Positions 1-10,000 of a stretch of DNA of 64,000 nt are shown in pieces. The position numbers and the translations under genes are program-made. The stretch is from Gammaproteobacteria bacterium (GTDB lineage: Bacteria; Pseudomonadota; Gammaproteobacteria; Arenicellales; CAJQKF01): assembly GCA_030429665.1 (NCBI GenBank), contig JAUIEZ010000005.1, positions 1-64,000 on the forward strand, read 5' to 3'. The first letter of the stretch is position 1; each line of letters begins with the position of its first letter. Below the pieces are notes generated by a model that worked only from the letters and a program-made list of their open reading frames with translations, was not told the DNA's origin and made no database searches.

Positions 1-212
1 CGATTGAACCACGAGGAGAACAGATGCACGAAATCGGCATCGACGGGAGCCAGTCGTGCATTGTCCGGCAGTGCATCCATCACCGCTTCGCGCATCCGGA
101 TCAATGCCGCCGTGCCGCCCGGCGCCTGCACCGTCTGCTTCGTGCTCTTCACCTGCTGGAAGGCGACGACTGCCAGGGCGATCATGATGGCGATGAAAAG
201 CAGGCCTCTCAT
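1..212 (-). CDS. Small N-terminally anchored membrane protein, partial (runs off window start)
   Basis: Reverse-strand reading from ATG at 212: MRGLLFIAIMIALAVVAFQQVKSTKQTVQAPGGTAALIRMREAVMDALPDNARLAPVDADFVHLFSSWFN; one N-terminal TM segment; open at the edge. Confidence 0.55.
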   Translation of the reverse strand, partial: MRGLLFIAIMIALAVVAFQQVKSTKQTVQAPGGTAALIRMREAVMDALPDNARLAPVDADFVHLFSSWFN

Positions 213-358
213 GGCATTCTCCGGTATTCGCCGGATCCGCAGTGTAGCATCGCGAGCGGAGACGACCGGTCCTGCGCCGCGGCCGGCGCGGCGCTACAAT
301 CGCCGTTCCCGGCGCCGCGACGCCGGCAAACGCCCGCTCACAGCAACAGGCACTCACC

Positions 359-1657
359 ATGGCACGCATACCCAAGGGCTACAATTTCGACACCCTGAGC
401 CTGCACGCCGGCCAGCGGCCGGACGAGGCGACCGGGGCGCGAGCGACGCCGATCTACCAGACCGCGTCCTACGTGTTCAAGAGCCCCGACCACGCGGCCT
501 CGATCTTCAACGTCGAGCGCACGGGTCATGTCTACTCGCGCATTACCAATCCCACCAACGCGGTGCTGGAGGAACGCATCGCGGCACTCGAGGGCGGGGT
601 CGGCGCCATTGCCACGGCCAGCGGCCAGGCGGCCTGCTTTCTCGCCATCAGCACCATTCTGGGCGCGGGCGACCATATCGTGGCTTCGCGTTCGCTCTAC
701 GGCGGCACGCACAACCTGCTCGCCTACACCCTGCCCCGCTTCGGCATCACCACCACCTTTGTCGACCCTCGCGACCCGGACGCATTCGCCGCCGCCATCC
801 GTGACGACACCAGGCTCGTCTTCGGCGAGACGCTCGGAAACCCCGGCCTGGAAGTGCTCGACATCCCGCGCGTGGCGGCGGTGGCGCACGACGCGGGACT
901 GCCGCTGATGGTCGATTCCACGTTCACCACGCCCTACCTGTGCAAGCCCTTCGAACTCGGCGCCGACATCGTGTTTCACTCGGCCACGAAGTTCCTGAGC
1001 GGCCACGGCGTGGTGATCGGCGGCCTGCTGGTGGACGGCGGGCGTTTCGACTGGGAGGCCTCGGGCAGGTTTCCCACCCTGACCACGCCCTACGAAGGAT
1101 TCCACGACATGAACTTCGCCGAGGAGTTCGGCCCGGCGGCCTACATCACCCGGGCGCGCAAGGAGGGCGCGCGCGACTTCGGCGCCTGCATGAGCGCCAA
1201 TACCGCGTTCCTGATCCTGCAGGGCATGGAGACGCTGTCGCTGCGCATGGAGCGGCACGTCGCCAACACGCGGCGCATCGTCGATTTTCTCAAGGACCAC
1301 GACGCGGTCGAATGGGTGGCCTATCCGGAGCTTCCCGAACATCCCGACCACAAACTGGCGAAAAAGCTGCTGCCGAAGGGCTGCGGCGCGGTGTTCAGCT
1401 TCGGCGTCAAGGGCGGACGCGCGGCGGGCCAGAAACTGATCGAGCGCCTGGAGCTGTTTTCCCACCTCGCCAACGTGGGCGATGCAAAGTCCCTGGTCAT
1501 TCACCCGGCAAGCACCACGCACCATCGCATGGATACCGCGGCGCTCGAGGCGGCGGGCATTTCCGAGGGCCTGATCCGGCTTTCGGTGGGCATCGAGGAC
1601 CCGGACGATCTCATCGAGGACCTGGGCCGGGCACTTTACGCGGCGTCGAAGTCATGA
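359..1657 (+). CDS. O-acetylhomoserine/O-succinylhomoserine sulfhydrylase family (Cys/Met metabolism PLP enzyme)
   Basis: 432 aa; LSLHAGQRPDEATGARATPIYQTASYVF, PLP-lysine region FHSATKFLSGHGVVIGG. Confidence 0.9.
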   Translation: MARIPKGYNFDTLSLHAGQRPDEATGARATPIYQTASYVFKSPDHAASIFNVERTGHVYSRITNPTNAVLEERIAALEGGVGAIATASGQAACFLAISTILGAGDHIVASRSLYGGTHNLLAYTLPRFGITTTFVDPRDPDAFAAAIRDDTRLVFGETLGNPGLEVLDIPRVAAVAHDAGLPLMVDSTFTTPYLCKPFELGADIVFHSATKFLSGHGVVIGGLLVDGGRFDWEASGRFPTLTTPYEGFHDMNFAEEFGPAAYITRARKEGARDFGACMSANTAFLILQGMETLSLRMERHVANTRRIVDFLKDHDAVEWVAYPELPEHPDHKLAKKLLPKGCGAVFSFGVKGGRAAGQKLIERLELFSHLANVGDAKSLVIHPASTTHHRMDTAALEAAGISEGLIRLSVGIEDPDDLIEDLGRALYAASKS

Positions 1658-2466
1658 GTGCCAACCTGCACCTCCGGGTCGAGGGGGAAAGGCTCTTCGT
1701 CTACACCGGCGCGCGCGACTTCGATCCCGGCAGGCCCACGGTGATGTTCATCCACGGCGCCGCGATGGACCACACCGTGTGGGTATTGCCGTCGAGATAC
1801 TTCGCCCGTCACGGCATAAACGTGATGGCCCTGGACCTGCCGGGCCACGGTCGTTCGGGCGGGAAACCGCTCGAATCCATCGAGGCCATGGCGGATCGCG
1901 TCGCTGCCGTCCTCGACGCCGCGGGTGTCGAAAGCGCCGCGCTGGTGGGCCACAGCATGGGTTCGCTGGTCGCCTTCGACACGGCCCGCCGGCACGGCAA
2001 CCGGGTGAGCGCCCTCGCCCTGGTGGGCAGCGCGGTACCGATGGCGGTGAGCGATCCGCTGCTGGACGCCTCGCGAGCCGACAGCCACGACGCCATCGAC
2101 ATGCTCACTTACTGGGGCTACAGCCGCGAGGCGTGGCTCGGGGGCAACGAGAACCCCGGCCTGTGGATGGTGGGCGGCACGCTGCGTCTGCTCGAGCGCG
2201 CCGCGCCCGGCGTGCTGCACGTCGATCTTGCGGCCTGCAATGCCTATCGCGTGGACGCCGGCAAGGAACCGGCGATCGAGGCGCCGACACTCATGATTCT
2301 CGGCAACCGCGACATCATGACGCCGCCGCGCAACGCCGCGGCCCTGCGCGCCATGCTGCCGAACTCGAACGCCTGCATTCTCGACGGCTCGGGCCACTCG
2401 TTGATGATGGAGCGTCCGGACGAGTTGCTCGACGCGCTGATCACGATCGTTCCAGCAGCGAACTGA
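1654..2466 (+). CDS. Alpha/beta hydrolase
   Basis: Internal ATG at 1654 (ATGA overlap with the previous stop) of ORF 940..2466; MFIHGAAMDHTVW, nucleophile elbow GHSMGS, late GHS. Confidence 0.85.
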   Translation: MSANLHLRVEGERLFVYTGARDFDPGRPTVMFIHGAAMDHTVWVLPSRYFARHGINVMALDLPGHGRSGGKPLESIEAMADRVAAVLDAAGVESAALVGHSMGSLVAFDTARRHGNRVSALALVGSAVPMAVSDPLLDASRADSHDAIDMLTYWGYSREAWLGGNENPGLWMVGGTLRLLERAAPGVLHVDLAACNAYRVDAGKEPAIEAPTLMILGNRDIMTPPRNAAALRAMLPNSNACILDGSGHSLMMERPDELLDALITIVPAAN

Positions 2467-3082
2467 TGAAATCCACCGTGTTGCCGGCGGCCAGCGCGAG
2501 GTTGTCCTCGAGCGTTCGCCCTGAGGACTTGCGCGGCTTGAAGCCGTGGTCGCCGTCGCCAATCCAGCGAACGCGAATGGCTTCGGGCAGGGCGTAACCG
2601 TCCACCTCGTCGACATTGCCGAAGGGATCGCGCTCACCCTGGTTGATCAGTACCGGCGTGCGCATGACTTTCAGGTGGTCGACGCGCAGCCGATCGGGCC
2701 TGCCGGGCGGGTGAAACGGGTAGCCGAGGCAGATCACGCCGCCGACGTCGGCGCGATCCGCCACCATGGTGGCAATGCGGCCTCCCAGCGACTTGCCGCC
2801 GATGAACACCGCCCCGCCCCGGGCGCGCACGGCCTCGATAGCATCCAGCCAGGCCTTCTCCAGCGCGTCGGCGCGATCGGGGGGCCGCGTCTTGCCCTCG
2901 GCAACGGCCCGCGCCATGTAGGGGAAGTTGAATCGCGCCACGCGGATCGCCAATCGGCCATCGCCGGCGATACGCGCGGCGATGTCGCTCATGAACTGAG
3001 AATCCATCGGCTGCCCGGAACCATGGGCCAGTATCAGCAGCGCGCGCGGGCGGACGGGTCCGTCGAAAAGAAATTCGGTCAT
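2441..3082 (-). CDS. Alpha/beta hydrolase of the KANL3/Tex30 type
   Basis: 213 aa; ILAHGSGQPMDSQFM, GGKSLGGRIA, WIGDGDHGFKP. Confidence 0.8.
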   Translation of the reverse strand: MTEFLFDGPVRPRALLILAHGSGQPMDSQFMSDIAARIAGDGRLAIRVARFNFPYMARAVAEGKTRPPDRADALEKAWLDAIEAVRARGGAVFIGGKSLGGRIATMVADRADVGGVICLGYPFHPPGRPDRLRVDHLKVMRTPVLINQGERDPFGNVDEVDGYALPEAIRVRWIGDGDHGFKPRKSSGRTLEDNLALAAGNTVDFISSLLERS

Positions 3083-3141
3083 GGGTCGTTCGTCGTCAAG
3101 CGGAAACGGGTGCGGGAAGTGTCATGGCATCGATGGCGGGG

Positions 3142-4509
3142 TTATCGGACCACGTCCGGGGCGTCGGCGTCCATGGGCATTTCGCCGTCGGCGCCACGGC
3201 GCACGATGGCCCGGCGGATCGAGGCGCCGGGCGCATCGTCGTCCAGGTTCGCGTCTCCGGGCGGGCCGGACAATCCGAGGTCCCGCCACAATGCCTCGAT
3301 GTCGAACGGCGAAGGACCGACGACGTAGCGGTCGGCGAGCCGGCGCATCACGGGAACGCCGTGATAGTCGTCGCACAGCTTCATCACCCGCCACACCGAG
3401 GCACGGCCGGTGCTGTTGCCCAGCCTTTCCAGCACCTCGCGCATGCAATGCTCGAGACCCATGCGGCCGTCACTCGATCGACGGTATCCGCGATCGGCGA
3501 GCAGCATGAACAGCGCCCCGCCCCAGTACAGGCCGGAGCGGGTATTCGCCAGGCCCTCATCGGTCAGGGCGGGCACCCCTCGGGGCATGTCGCGATAGAA
3601 CTCGTTCCACACGGAGCGCTCGCTACGCCACCCGGCGCGGGCACGAATGATCGGCTCGGCGTAGGTGGCAAAACCTTCCATGAACCAGAAACCGTCCGCC
3701 ATGAACGGAGACCCGAGGTGCAGGAACTCGTGAACCAGCACCCATTCGCCGTACAACGAGTCGCCGGTGGCCTCGTCGCCGATGACCAGCAGCATGGTGG
3801 CGCCGCCGCCGGCGACCACACGGCCGTAGTCGATGCCCTGCCCGCCCGATGACAGCAGTACCAGCAGCAGGCGGGGAACCGGAAATCGCCCGAAGTAGGC
3901 CGTCACCTGCGCGGCAGTGTCGCGTATCCACGGCACCACGTCCTCGCCGCCGCCACGAAGGTCGACCACCTCGATCTCGAACCCCGAAGCGCTACCGGCT
4001 GCCGGGCGAATGATCCGGGATTCGAAACCGCCGAATACCGTGTAACCCGCGCGCCTCAGATCGGCGGCGTCCACCAGCAGCCATTCACCGGCGCGCGGCA
4101 GCGCCGAGGAGAAGCCCGCCGCCGACGCGTCCACGGCAAGACGCACCCGCGTTCTCGCCTCGGCGGCGGAAGGCAATGCGAGCCACGAGGCGAGGGTCAG
4201 CATGCGCGCGTCGCCGCGGCGCGTGGCAATGCGGTAGTTGCCGCTTTGCGCCGTGAACGCATCGACGTCGAAACGATAGCTGAAACCGCCGTTTCCGTCG
4301 CCATCGTCGAATGCCGCGAACGACCGCGCCGGCGGATATGCGAAGGTTGGCGAGTCGACGGAAAGGCCCTCGCAGCGGGCATCGACAAAGAGTACCAGCG
4401 ACGAACCGGGCTCGGCGCGCACCCGGTAGTCGCAGGCGCCGCCCGGCGCCGCGGCCGCCTGGGAAATTGTCGCCAGCAATAGCACGAGCAGGAATGGCAG
4501 TTGATTCAT
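3142..4509 (-). CDS. Putative secreted gluzincin-type zinc metallopeptidase
   Basis: Signal peptide MNQLPFLLVLLLATISQAAAA; HEFLH zinc motif followed by WFMEGFATYAEP. Confidence 0.65.
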   Translation of the reverse strand: MNQLPFLLVLLLATISQAAAAPGGACDYRVRAEPGSSLVLFVDARCEGLSVDSPTFAYPPARSFAAFDDGDGNGGFSYRFDVDAFTAQSGNYRIATRRGDARMLTLASWLALPSAAEARTRVRLAVDASAAGFSSALPRAGEWLLVDAADLRRAGYTVFGGFESRIIRPAAGSASGFEIEVVDLRGGGEDVVPWIRDTAAQVTAYFGRFPVPRLLLVLLSSGGQGIDYGRVVAGGGATMLLVIGDEATGDSLYGEWVLVHEFLHLGSPFMADGFWFMEGFATYAEPIIRARAGWRSERSVWNEFYRDMPRGVPALTDEGLANTRSGLYWGGALFMLLADRGYRRSSDGRMGLEHCMREVLERLGNSTGRASVWRVMKLCDDYHGVPVMRRLADRYVVGPSPFDIEALWRDLGLSGPPGDANLDDDAPGASIRRAIVRRGADGEMPMDADAPDVVR

Positions 4510-4643
4510 CGACGCCGCCCCGAGTTGTGGTTATGATGAATATTGACTCCGCTCACCGCCACCGGTTCCCGCTCGCGCCGCCGACGGGTTGGTCGCGGTG
4601 CGCCCGGAATGAAGAGACCATCGCCGAGTCTACAACACCACGC

Positions 4644-5252
4644 ATGAACGACATTCGCAGCCTGAACGTCAACGCGGTGATCATTACCCGCCCCGACCCG
4701 CCGGACATGCCCGGCCGCAACGTCTACACGGTGTTCGGCCGTCCGTTGATTACCTGGACGATCGGCGCGCTGAAGCACAGCCGGCTGGTTACCGGCGTTT
4801 TCGTGTGCACCGCGGACAAGGCCGCGGCGGCGGCCGCGCGCGAAATCGGCTGCGAATCGATTCCGTTGCCGGAGGAATTGGCGAAAGAGCGCGTGCCGCG
4901 CGTGGACGTGCTGCGTCACGCCGTGACCTGGCTGTATCGCGAACTCCAGGTCGATACCGACATCGCCGTCTCCGTGCGCGCCACGATCCCGGAGCTTCGC
5001 AGCAGCGACGTGGACGCCGCCATCGAACTTCTCGACCGGCACAAGCTTCGCGAGGTGATCACGGTCTCTTCGAATTGCCTGCAGAACGACGACCTGCGCG
5101 TGATTCACGGCCGCGCCCTGTTCGGCACCTCGCTGAGTTATCACACCGGCGTGGTAAAAACGGGTTTCGTGGACGTGCGTTCCCTGGAAGATATCGCCGC
5201 GCTGCAGACACGATACGAAAGCCGCGAACGCTTCGAGGCCATCCGTGAATAA
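4644..5252 (+). CDS. Cytidylyltransferase-like protein (acylneuraminate cytidylyltransferase family, divergent)
   Basis: Start ATG 4644 inside ORF 4311..5252; VFGRPLITWTIGALKHSRLVTGVFVCTAD resembles CMP-sugar synthetase fold; canonical N-terminal motif absent. Confidence 0.55.
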   Translation: MNDIRSLNVNAVIITRPDPPDMPGRNVYTVFGRPLITWTIGALKHSRLVTGVFVCTADKAAAAAAREIGCESIPLPEELAKERVPRVDVLRHAVTWLYRELQVDTDIAVSVRATIPELRSSDVDAAIELLDRHKLREVITVSSNCLQNDDLRVIHGRALFGTSLSYHTGVVKTGFVDVRSLEDIAALQTRYESRERFEAIRE

Positions 5253-5273
5253 CTCGTTCTTTCGGAGAACCGC

Positions 5274-6143
5274 ATGAAATTGGTCACCTACAACATCCAG
5301 TTCGGCCGCGGCCGCGACGAGGTGGTGGACCTCGACCGCATCGCCCGCGAGGTGTCCGGCGCCGACATCATCACCCTGCAGGAAGTCGATCGTCACTTCT
5401 CGCGCTCGGGCGACGTTGACCAGGTGACCGAGTTCATGGCGCGTTTCGCGCAGTATCACGCCGAGTACGGCCCCGGCGTCAACCTGCCGGCGGACCGCGT
5501 GGCCGACAACGGGCGCGTCGAGCACCGCCGGCGCCAGTTCGGCAACCTGACCCTGTCGCGCTACCCGATTCGTTACGTGCGCCATCACCTGCTGCCCAAG
5601 TACGCCAGCACCGGCCCCATCAGCATCCAGCGAAGCGCCCTGGAATGCGTGATCGACACGCCGCTCGGGTTGCTGCGCGTGATCAACACCCACCTAACGC
5701 ACCTCTCGGGCGCCACGCGGCTACCGCAGATCGAGCATCTCAAGCGCATCCATCGCGATGCCGTGCTCGAGGGCGAGCCAATTTGCGGCACGATGGACGG
5801 CACCTACTGGACGCTCGACGACCCGTTGCCGGGACCGCCGACGCCGACCCTCATGGCCGGCGACTTCAACCTCGAGCCCGGGTCGCCCGAGTACGAGGCG
5901 CTGGTGGGGCCCTACTCTGAGTACGGCGGGCGAATAACAAACCCGGCTCTGTTCGCGGATGCCTGGGTCGCGGCGGGCCACGGCGAGCATGAAGGCGTAA
6001 CGGCGGACTTGCACGGCCGTCCCGTGCGCCTCGATTACGTCTTCCTGAGCCCCGATCTAGTGCCGCGCATCGCCCGGTGCCGCATCGACAACGATGCGAC
6101 CGGCTCCGATCACCAGCCGGTGTGGCTCGAGTTTTCCGTGTAG
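5274..6143 (+). CDS. Endonuclease/exonuclease/phosphatase family protein
   Basis: MKLVTYNIQFGRG, LQEVDRH, INTHLTHLSG, MAGDFNLEPGS, terminal GSDHQPV. Confidence 0.9.
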   Translation: MKLVTYNIQFGRGRDEVVDLDRIAREVSGADIITLQEVDRHFSRSGDVDQVTEFMARFAQYHAEYGPGVNLPADRVADNGRVEHRRRQFGNLTLSRYPIRYVRHHLLPKYASTGPISIQRSALECVIDTPLGLLRVINTHLTHLSGATRLPQIEHLKRIHRDAVLEGEPICGTMDGTYWTLDDPLPGPPTPTLMAGDFNLEPGSPEYEALVGPYSEYGGRITNPALFADAWVAAGHGEHEGVTADLHGRPVRLDYVFLSPDLVPRIARCRIDNDATGSDHQPVWLEFSV

Positions 6144-6147
6144 TCGG

Positions 6148-6876
6148 TCAGTCGCCCGCCGCGGCGGCCATCTCGCCCAGGGTAAAGAACAGGAAATCCA
6201 CCTCGGGTCGCTCCTCGACCCGGGCGGTGGCACCCCAGCTTCCGCCCCTGGACAGTCCCTGACGGTCGATCCAGGCACGCGCCAGTTCGGCTTTCGCGGC
6301 GGCCACGTGGTCGTGGTACAAACTTTGCGCGGTGTGCAGGATGTCCTCCTTCTCCACGCCATGATCGGCGGCCAGGCGTTCCCGCAGGTAGTCGAAATTG
6401 CGCGGGTCGGGCTTGTAGGAACCAATGTCCTCGGCCGTGTACACCGCGTCGAATGCCACGCCGAGCTTGCGCGCGGAGGCGGCGAATCCCTCCCGGTGCA
6501 CGTTCGACAGGATCACCAGCTTGAAGTGTCGCTTGAGCTGCCTCAGCGCGTCGGCGCTGTCGGGGAAAGCCGGCCACATCGGCACGGACTCCCCGAAGGC
6601 ACGATCGAGTTCCTCGCTGGCGGGCAGCGAGAAACGCGCCGCAAATTCGCGGTGGACGGCCGCGAGCAGTTCCGGGTAGCGCAGTCCGGGCGTTGCCGCC
6701 TGCCGGGCGCTCTCCAGCTCGGCGAACGCCGCCAGGGCGATGTCGCGGGTCAAGTCGTCGCGGCCGCTCGCGGCGATCACCGGCTGTAGTGCGTCCCACA
6801 CGCCGCTTTCCCAGTCGATCAGGGTACCGTAGCAGTCGAACGTCAGCGTGGTGAATGCGGACAGGGATCTCGTCAT
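6148..6876 (-). CDS. HAD-superfamily hydrolase, haloacid dehalogenase type II-like
   Basis: MTRSLSAFTTLTFDCYGTLIDWESG; VILSNVHREG; start trimmed to internal Met of ORF 6148..6924. Confidence 0.85.
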   Translation of the reverse strand: MTRSLSAFTTLTFDCYGTLIDWESGVWDALQPVIAASGRDDLTRDIALAAFAELESARQAATPGLRYPELLAAVHREFAARFSLPASEELDRAFGESVPMWPAFPDSADALRQLKRHFKLVILSNVHREGFAASARKLGVAFDAVYTAEDIGSYKPDPRNFDYLRERLAADHGVEKEDILHTAQSLYHDHVAAAKAELARAWIDRQGLSRGGSWGATARVEERPEVDFLFFTLGEMAAAAGD

Positions 6877-8087
6877 CGCTCGTCCCCCGTGGGGTCGGTT
6901 TCCGGAGGTACCGGCAAGCGCCAATAGTTGGGCACCGTCGGATCGATCCGTTTCGGCCGGCTTCGATCGACCGCCGGCAGGCGCCCGTTGAGCAACTCGT
7001 CGATATCAATGAAAGCGGCCTCGTTGTAGAGATGATACAGGTGGCCGGAGACGCGGCGGATCGACAGCTCGGACACGTCGATCACCTCCACCTCCTCAAG
7101 CGTGACCACGTGCGACGACGACTCGCCCAGGCGCGGGTAGCCGTGCAATTCGCGGGACACGGCCAGCGCGTTGTCGTTGTCGGACACGTACGCGGTGATG
7201 TGGCGGACCTGGCTGCGCAGCCGCGGCAGGATCTGTTCGAATATCTGGGCGTCGATGTCCGCGGCGACCAGCACCAGCTTGTCCACCAGCGGGCGGTAGT
7301 CGTCGTGAAACCCCTGGAGGGTCGACAGGGCGAGCGACACGCCCCGTGCGCCCAGGCTGTGGGCGATGATGTCGAAATTGCCGGGGCCGAACAGTATCTC
7401 CATGCGCGTGATCACCTCGCGCATCGCCTTGACGCTCCAGTGCAGGTCGGCCTCGTCGCGCACGTAGTTCAGCGTCGAGCCGTCTGACGGCCAACTGAAC
7501 AACAGCACCCGATCGCCCAGGTCGAGATTCTCGATGAAGCGCGCCGCGCGGAAACAGCCCTTGTCGAAGCCGATGTTGTAGCCGTGCACGTACAACAGCG
7601 GCCGCTTGCCCGCGTTGGCCGCGACGTAATCGTCCCAGAAGGTCTGCATCGGGATCTCGTTGACCGCGACGATTTCCTGGTCGTCGCTCGGAATGTACAG
7701 CGGCGCGTCGCGGGCGATGTTGTCGAGAATGCGGATCGGGGTGAAGGTGACCTCGCAGCGGCCGGCCCGGATCACGTCTCGCTCGTCGCCGAACGTCTGC
7801 GCGGGCTCGGCGCTACCGGTCTTGTTGCGCAGGCTGAGGAATCTTACCCGGGTCAGGCGCGTTTCACCGGTAAGTCGGCCAAGGATCGACGATTCTTCCG
7901 GCGCCTGTGCGCCGTCGCCGTCGACGGAACTGGCCGAATCCTCTCGACGGTCGAGAGGCTGTTCGCCCGCCGAGGCCGTCATTCGCGGCTCGTTCGGGGC
8001 CGAGCCGGACGGCGGTTCGCCGCCATTGTCGCAGCCGCCGGCAACCAGCAGCGCAATGACGAGGCAGTGTAGTGTCGTGGAGCGCAT
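6873..8087 (-). CDS. Alpha/beta hydrolase lipoprotein (DUF900-like)
   Basis: MRSTTLHCLVIALLVAGGC lipobox; YVHGYNIGFDKGCFRAARF; IIAHSLGARGV. Confidence 0.8.
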   Translation of the reverse strand: MRSTTLHCLVIALLVAGGCDNGGEPPSGSAPNEPRMTASAGEQPLDRREDSASSVDGDGAQAPEESSILGRLTGETRLTRVRFLSLRNKTGSAEPAQTFGDERDVIRAGRCEVTFTPIRILDNIARDAPLYIPSDDQEIVAVNEIPMQTFWDDYVAANAGKRPLLYVHGYNIGFDKGCFRAARFIENLDLGDRVLLFSWPSDGSTLNYVRDEADLHWSVKAMREVITRMEILFGPGNFDIIAHSLGARGVSLALSTLQGFHDDYRPLVDKLVLVAADIDAQIFEQILPRLRSQVRHITAYVSDNDNALAVSRELHGYPRLGESSSHVVTLEEVEVIDVSELSIRRVSGHLYHLYNEAAFIDIDELLNGRLPAVDRSRPKRIDPTVPNYWRLPVPPETDPTGDER

Positions 8088-8161
8088 GACGTTCGGGCAA
8101 TCCGCGCCGGCATCGGCCAAACGTCCGATTGTAAACGCAACGCTGAGCGACTGCGCGTCGG

Positions 8162-9019
8162 TCAGGCGTGGCGCCAGAGATACAGGCCGCTGGCGACCAG
8201 CAACAGCGCCCCGGCCATCGTGTAGATCGTCAGGGGATCGCCGAACACGACGACGCTCAGGATCGTGGCGAACAGAATCTGCGAATAGAGGAACGGCGAT
8301 AAAAGGGACGCCGGCGCATGGGTCATGCCGACGATGATGGCGAAATGGGCCATCGCGCCGAAACCGCCCGCGCCGGCCATCAACGTCCACTGCGCCGGTG
8401 ACGGTGTCTTCCAGACGAGGGGCACGACGATGCTCAGGACGACGGCGCCCACCGCCGTGGTGTAGAACTGGGTGGCGCGCGGATTCTCACCCCGGGAGAG
8501 GAATCGGGTCAGCAACAGGTATCCCGACAGCAGGAACGCGGCCGCGAGCGGCAGGAGCAGGAAAGGGTCCGTCGTGGTGCCGGGCCGGATGATTATTAAC
8601 ACCGCCACGAAGGCGACGAGAACGGCCGCCAGGCGGCCGGCGTGCAGACGTTCGCCGAGAAACGGTACCGATAGCACGGCCACGAGCACCGGGGCGAAGA
8701 ACTGTACCGCGGTGGCATCGGCAAGCGGCACGCGGGTCAGCGCCGTGTACATGCACAGCGTCGCGCCGAACAGGCAGGCGGCGCGGGCGACCTGCAGGCC
8801 GAATCGCCGAGCGCGCCAGAACCCATGCATACGGCGCGCGACGAGAAACAGCGTGACCACCAGCGCGTGGAAGAAGTAGCGTGCCCACACGACCTGGATC
8901 ACGTGCATCTCGCTGGTCAGCGACTTGGATATGGCATCCATGGTCGCGAGCGCCACCCCGGCACCGATCACCAGGGCGACACCCGCCGACAATCGCCGGG
9001 TCGCGGCGCCTGCCGTCAC
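8162..9019 (-). CDS. DMT (EamA) family transporter
   Basis: 285 aa, about ten hydrophobic helices; LVIGAGVALATMDAISKSL. Confidence 0.88.
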   Translation of the reverse strand: MTAGAATRRLSAGVALVIGAGVALATMDAISKSLTSEMHVIQVVWARYFFHALVVTLFLVARRMHGFWRARRFGLQVARAACLFGATLCMYTALTRVPLADATAVQFFAPVLVAVLSVPFLGERLHAGRLAAVLVAFVAVLIIIRPGTTTDPFLLLPLAAAFLLSGYLLLTRFLSRGENPRATQFYTTAVGAVVLSIVVPLVWKTPSPAQWTLMAGAGGFGAMAHFAIIVGMTHAPASLLSPFLYSQILFATILSVVVFGDPLTIYTMAGALLLVASGLYLWRHA

Positions 9020-9028
9020 CGCGAACGC

Positions 9029-10000
9029 CTAGGCGAAGCTCCCGGGGTTTGCGCGCATCCACTCGGCGAACTCGTCGATGGCCCGCTCCAGCGTGTAGCG
9101 CGGCGTAAAGCCGAAGTCCTCGGTCATGCGTACACACTCGAGCGGGCCGCGAAGCACCGTGTAGTCGGTCCATGGCGCCGCGCCGGACCCCACCGAGATG
9201 TCGGCGTCGGGCACCGCAGCCCGGATGGCCTCCACGACGCGATGGGTCGTGTAGTTCTCGCCCGAACCGAGGTGGTACGCGGTGTACGCGAGTTCCTGTG
9301 CCTCGTAGGCGGCGAGCGAGCCCAGTGCGCAGTCGGTCACATAGGTGAAGCTGGCGGCGAAGTCTCCACCGCTCTCCTCGCGGACCGCTTCACCCCGCAT
9401 GACCCGCCGCAGAAACTCGGGTATCGGCCCGCGCGGGCCCTCGAAGCTCTTGGGCACCAACGGCGGACCGAAAACCCAGGAAATACGGATCGACGCCGCC
9501 GAGAGCTTGTACATGTTGGCATAGATCTCGGTCATGATCTCCGCGGCGCGCTTGGTGCCGCCGTACAGCGTCCTGGGCGTCGGCGGCTCGCTCTCCGGAA
9601 TCGGCTTCTGCTTGTCCTTCCACTCCTGGAACACGGCGCCGGTGGAAATCAGCAGGAAACGTCGCCAGCCCTGCCGACGGGCAGCCTCCAGGAGGTGCAC
9701 GGTACCGTCGACGTTGCTGCGAAAGGTATTCATCGGCTGCGGCAACCCCATCTTGTCGTTGGGTATGGCGGCCGGATGAATACACCCGTCGATGTCGTGT
9801 TCGGCGGCCAGCATGGCCACCTCGAACGGATCGGCGAGATTGCACTTCACCCATGTCACGCCGTCGCCGAGCGCATCGGCGTCGGCTTGGCGAAACGTGT
9901 GATGGACCTGTCCGATGACGTCGTGCCCGCGCGCCAGCGCCTGCTTGACGGTCTCGTAACCAACATGGCCCATGGCACCTGTTACCAGCAGCTTGCCCAC
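9029..10000 (-). CDS. NAD-dependent epimerase/dehydratase (extended SDR)
   Basis: MGKLLVTGAMGHVGYE Rossmann motif; YGGTK catalytic motif. Confidence 0.88.
   Translation of the reverse strand: MGKLLVTGAMGHVGYETVKQALARGHDVIGQVHHTFRQADADALGDGVTWVKCNLADPFEVAMLAAEHDIDGCIHPAAIPNDKMGLPQPMNTFRSNVDGTVHLLEAARRQGWRRFLLISTGAVFQEWKDKQKPIPESEPPTPRTLYGGTKRAAEIMTEIYANMYKLSAASIRISWVFGPPLVPKSFEGPRGPIPEFLRRVMRGEAVREESGGDFAASFTYVTDCALGSLAAYEAQELAYTAYHLGSGENYTTHRVVEAIRAAVPDADISVGSGAAPWTDYTVLRGPLECVRMTEDFGFTPRYTLERAIDEFAEWMRANPGSFA

Noticed and set aside
338-1525. 395-aa minus-strand ORF opposite the sulfhydrylase
   Set aside because: Antisense shadow of a clear PLP enzyme
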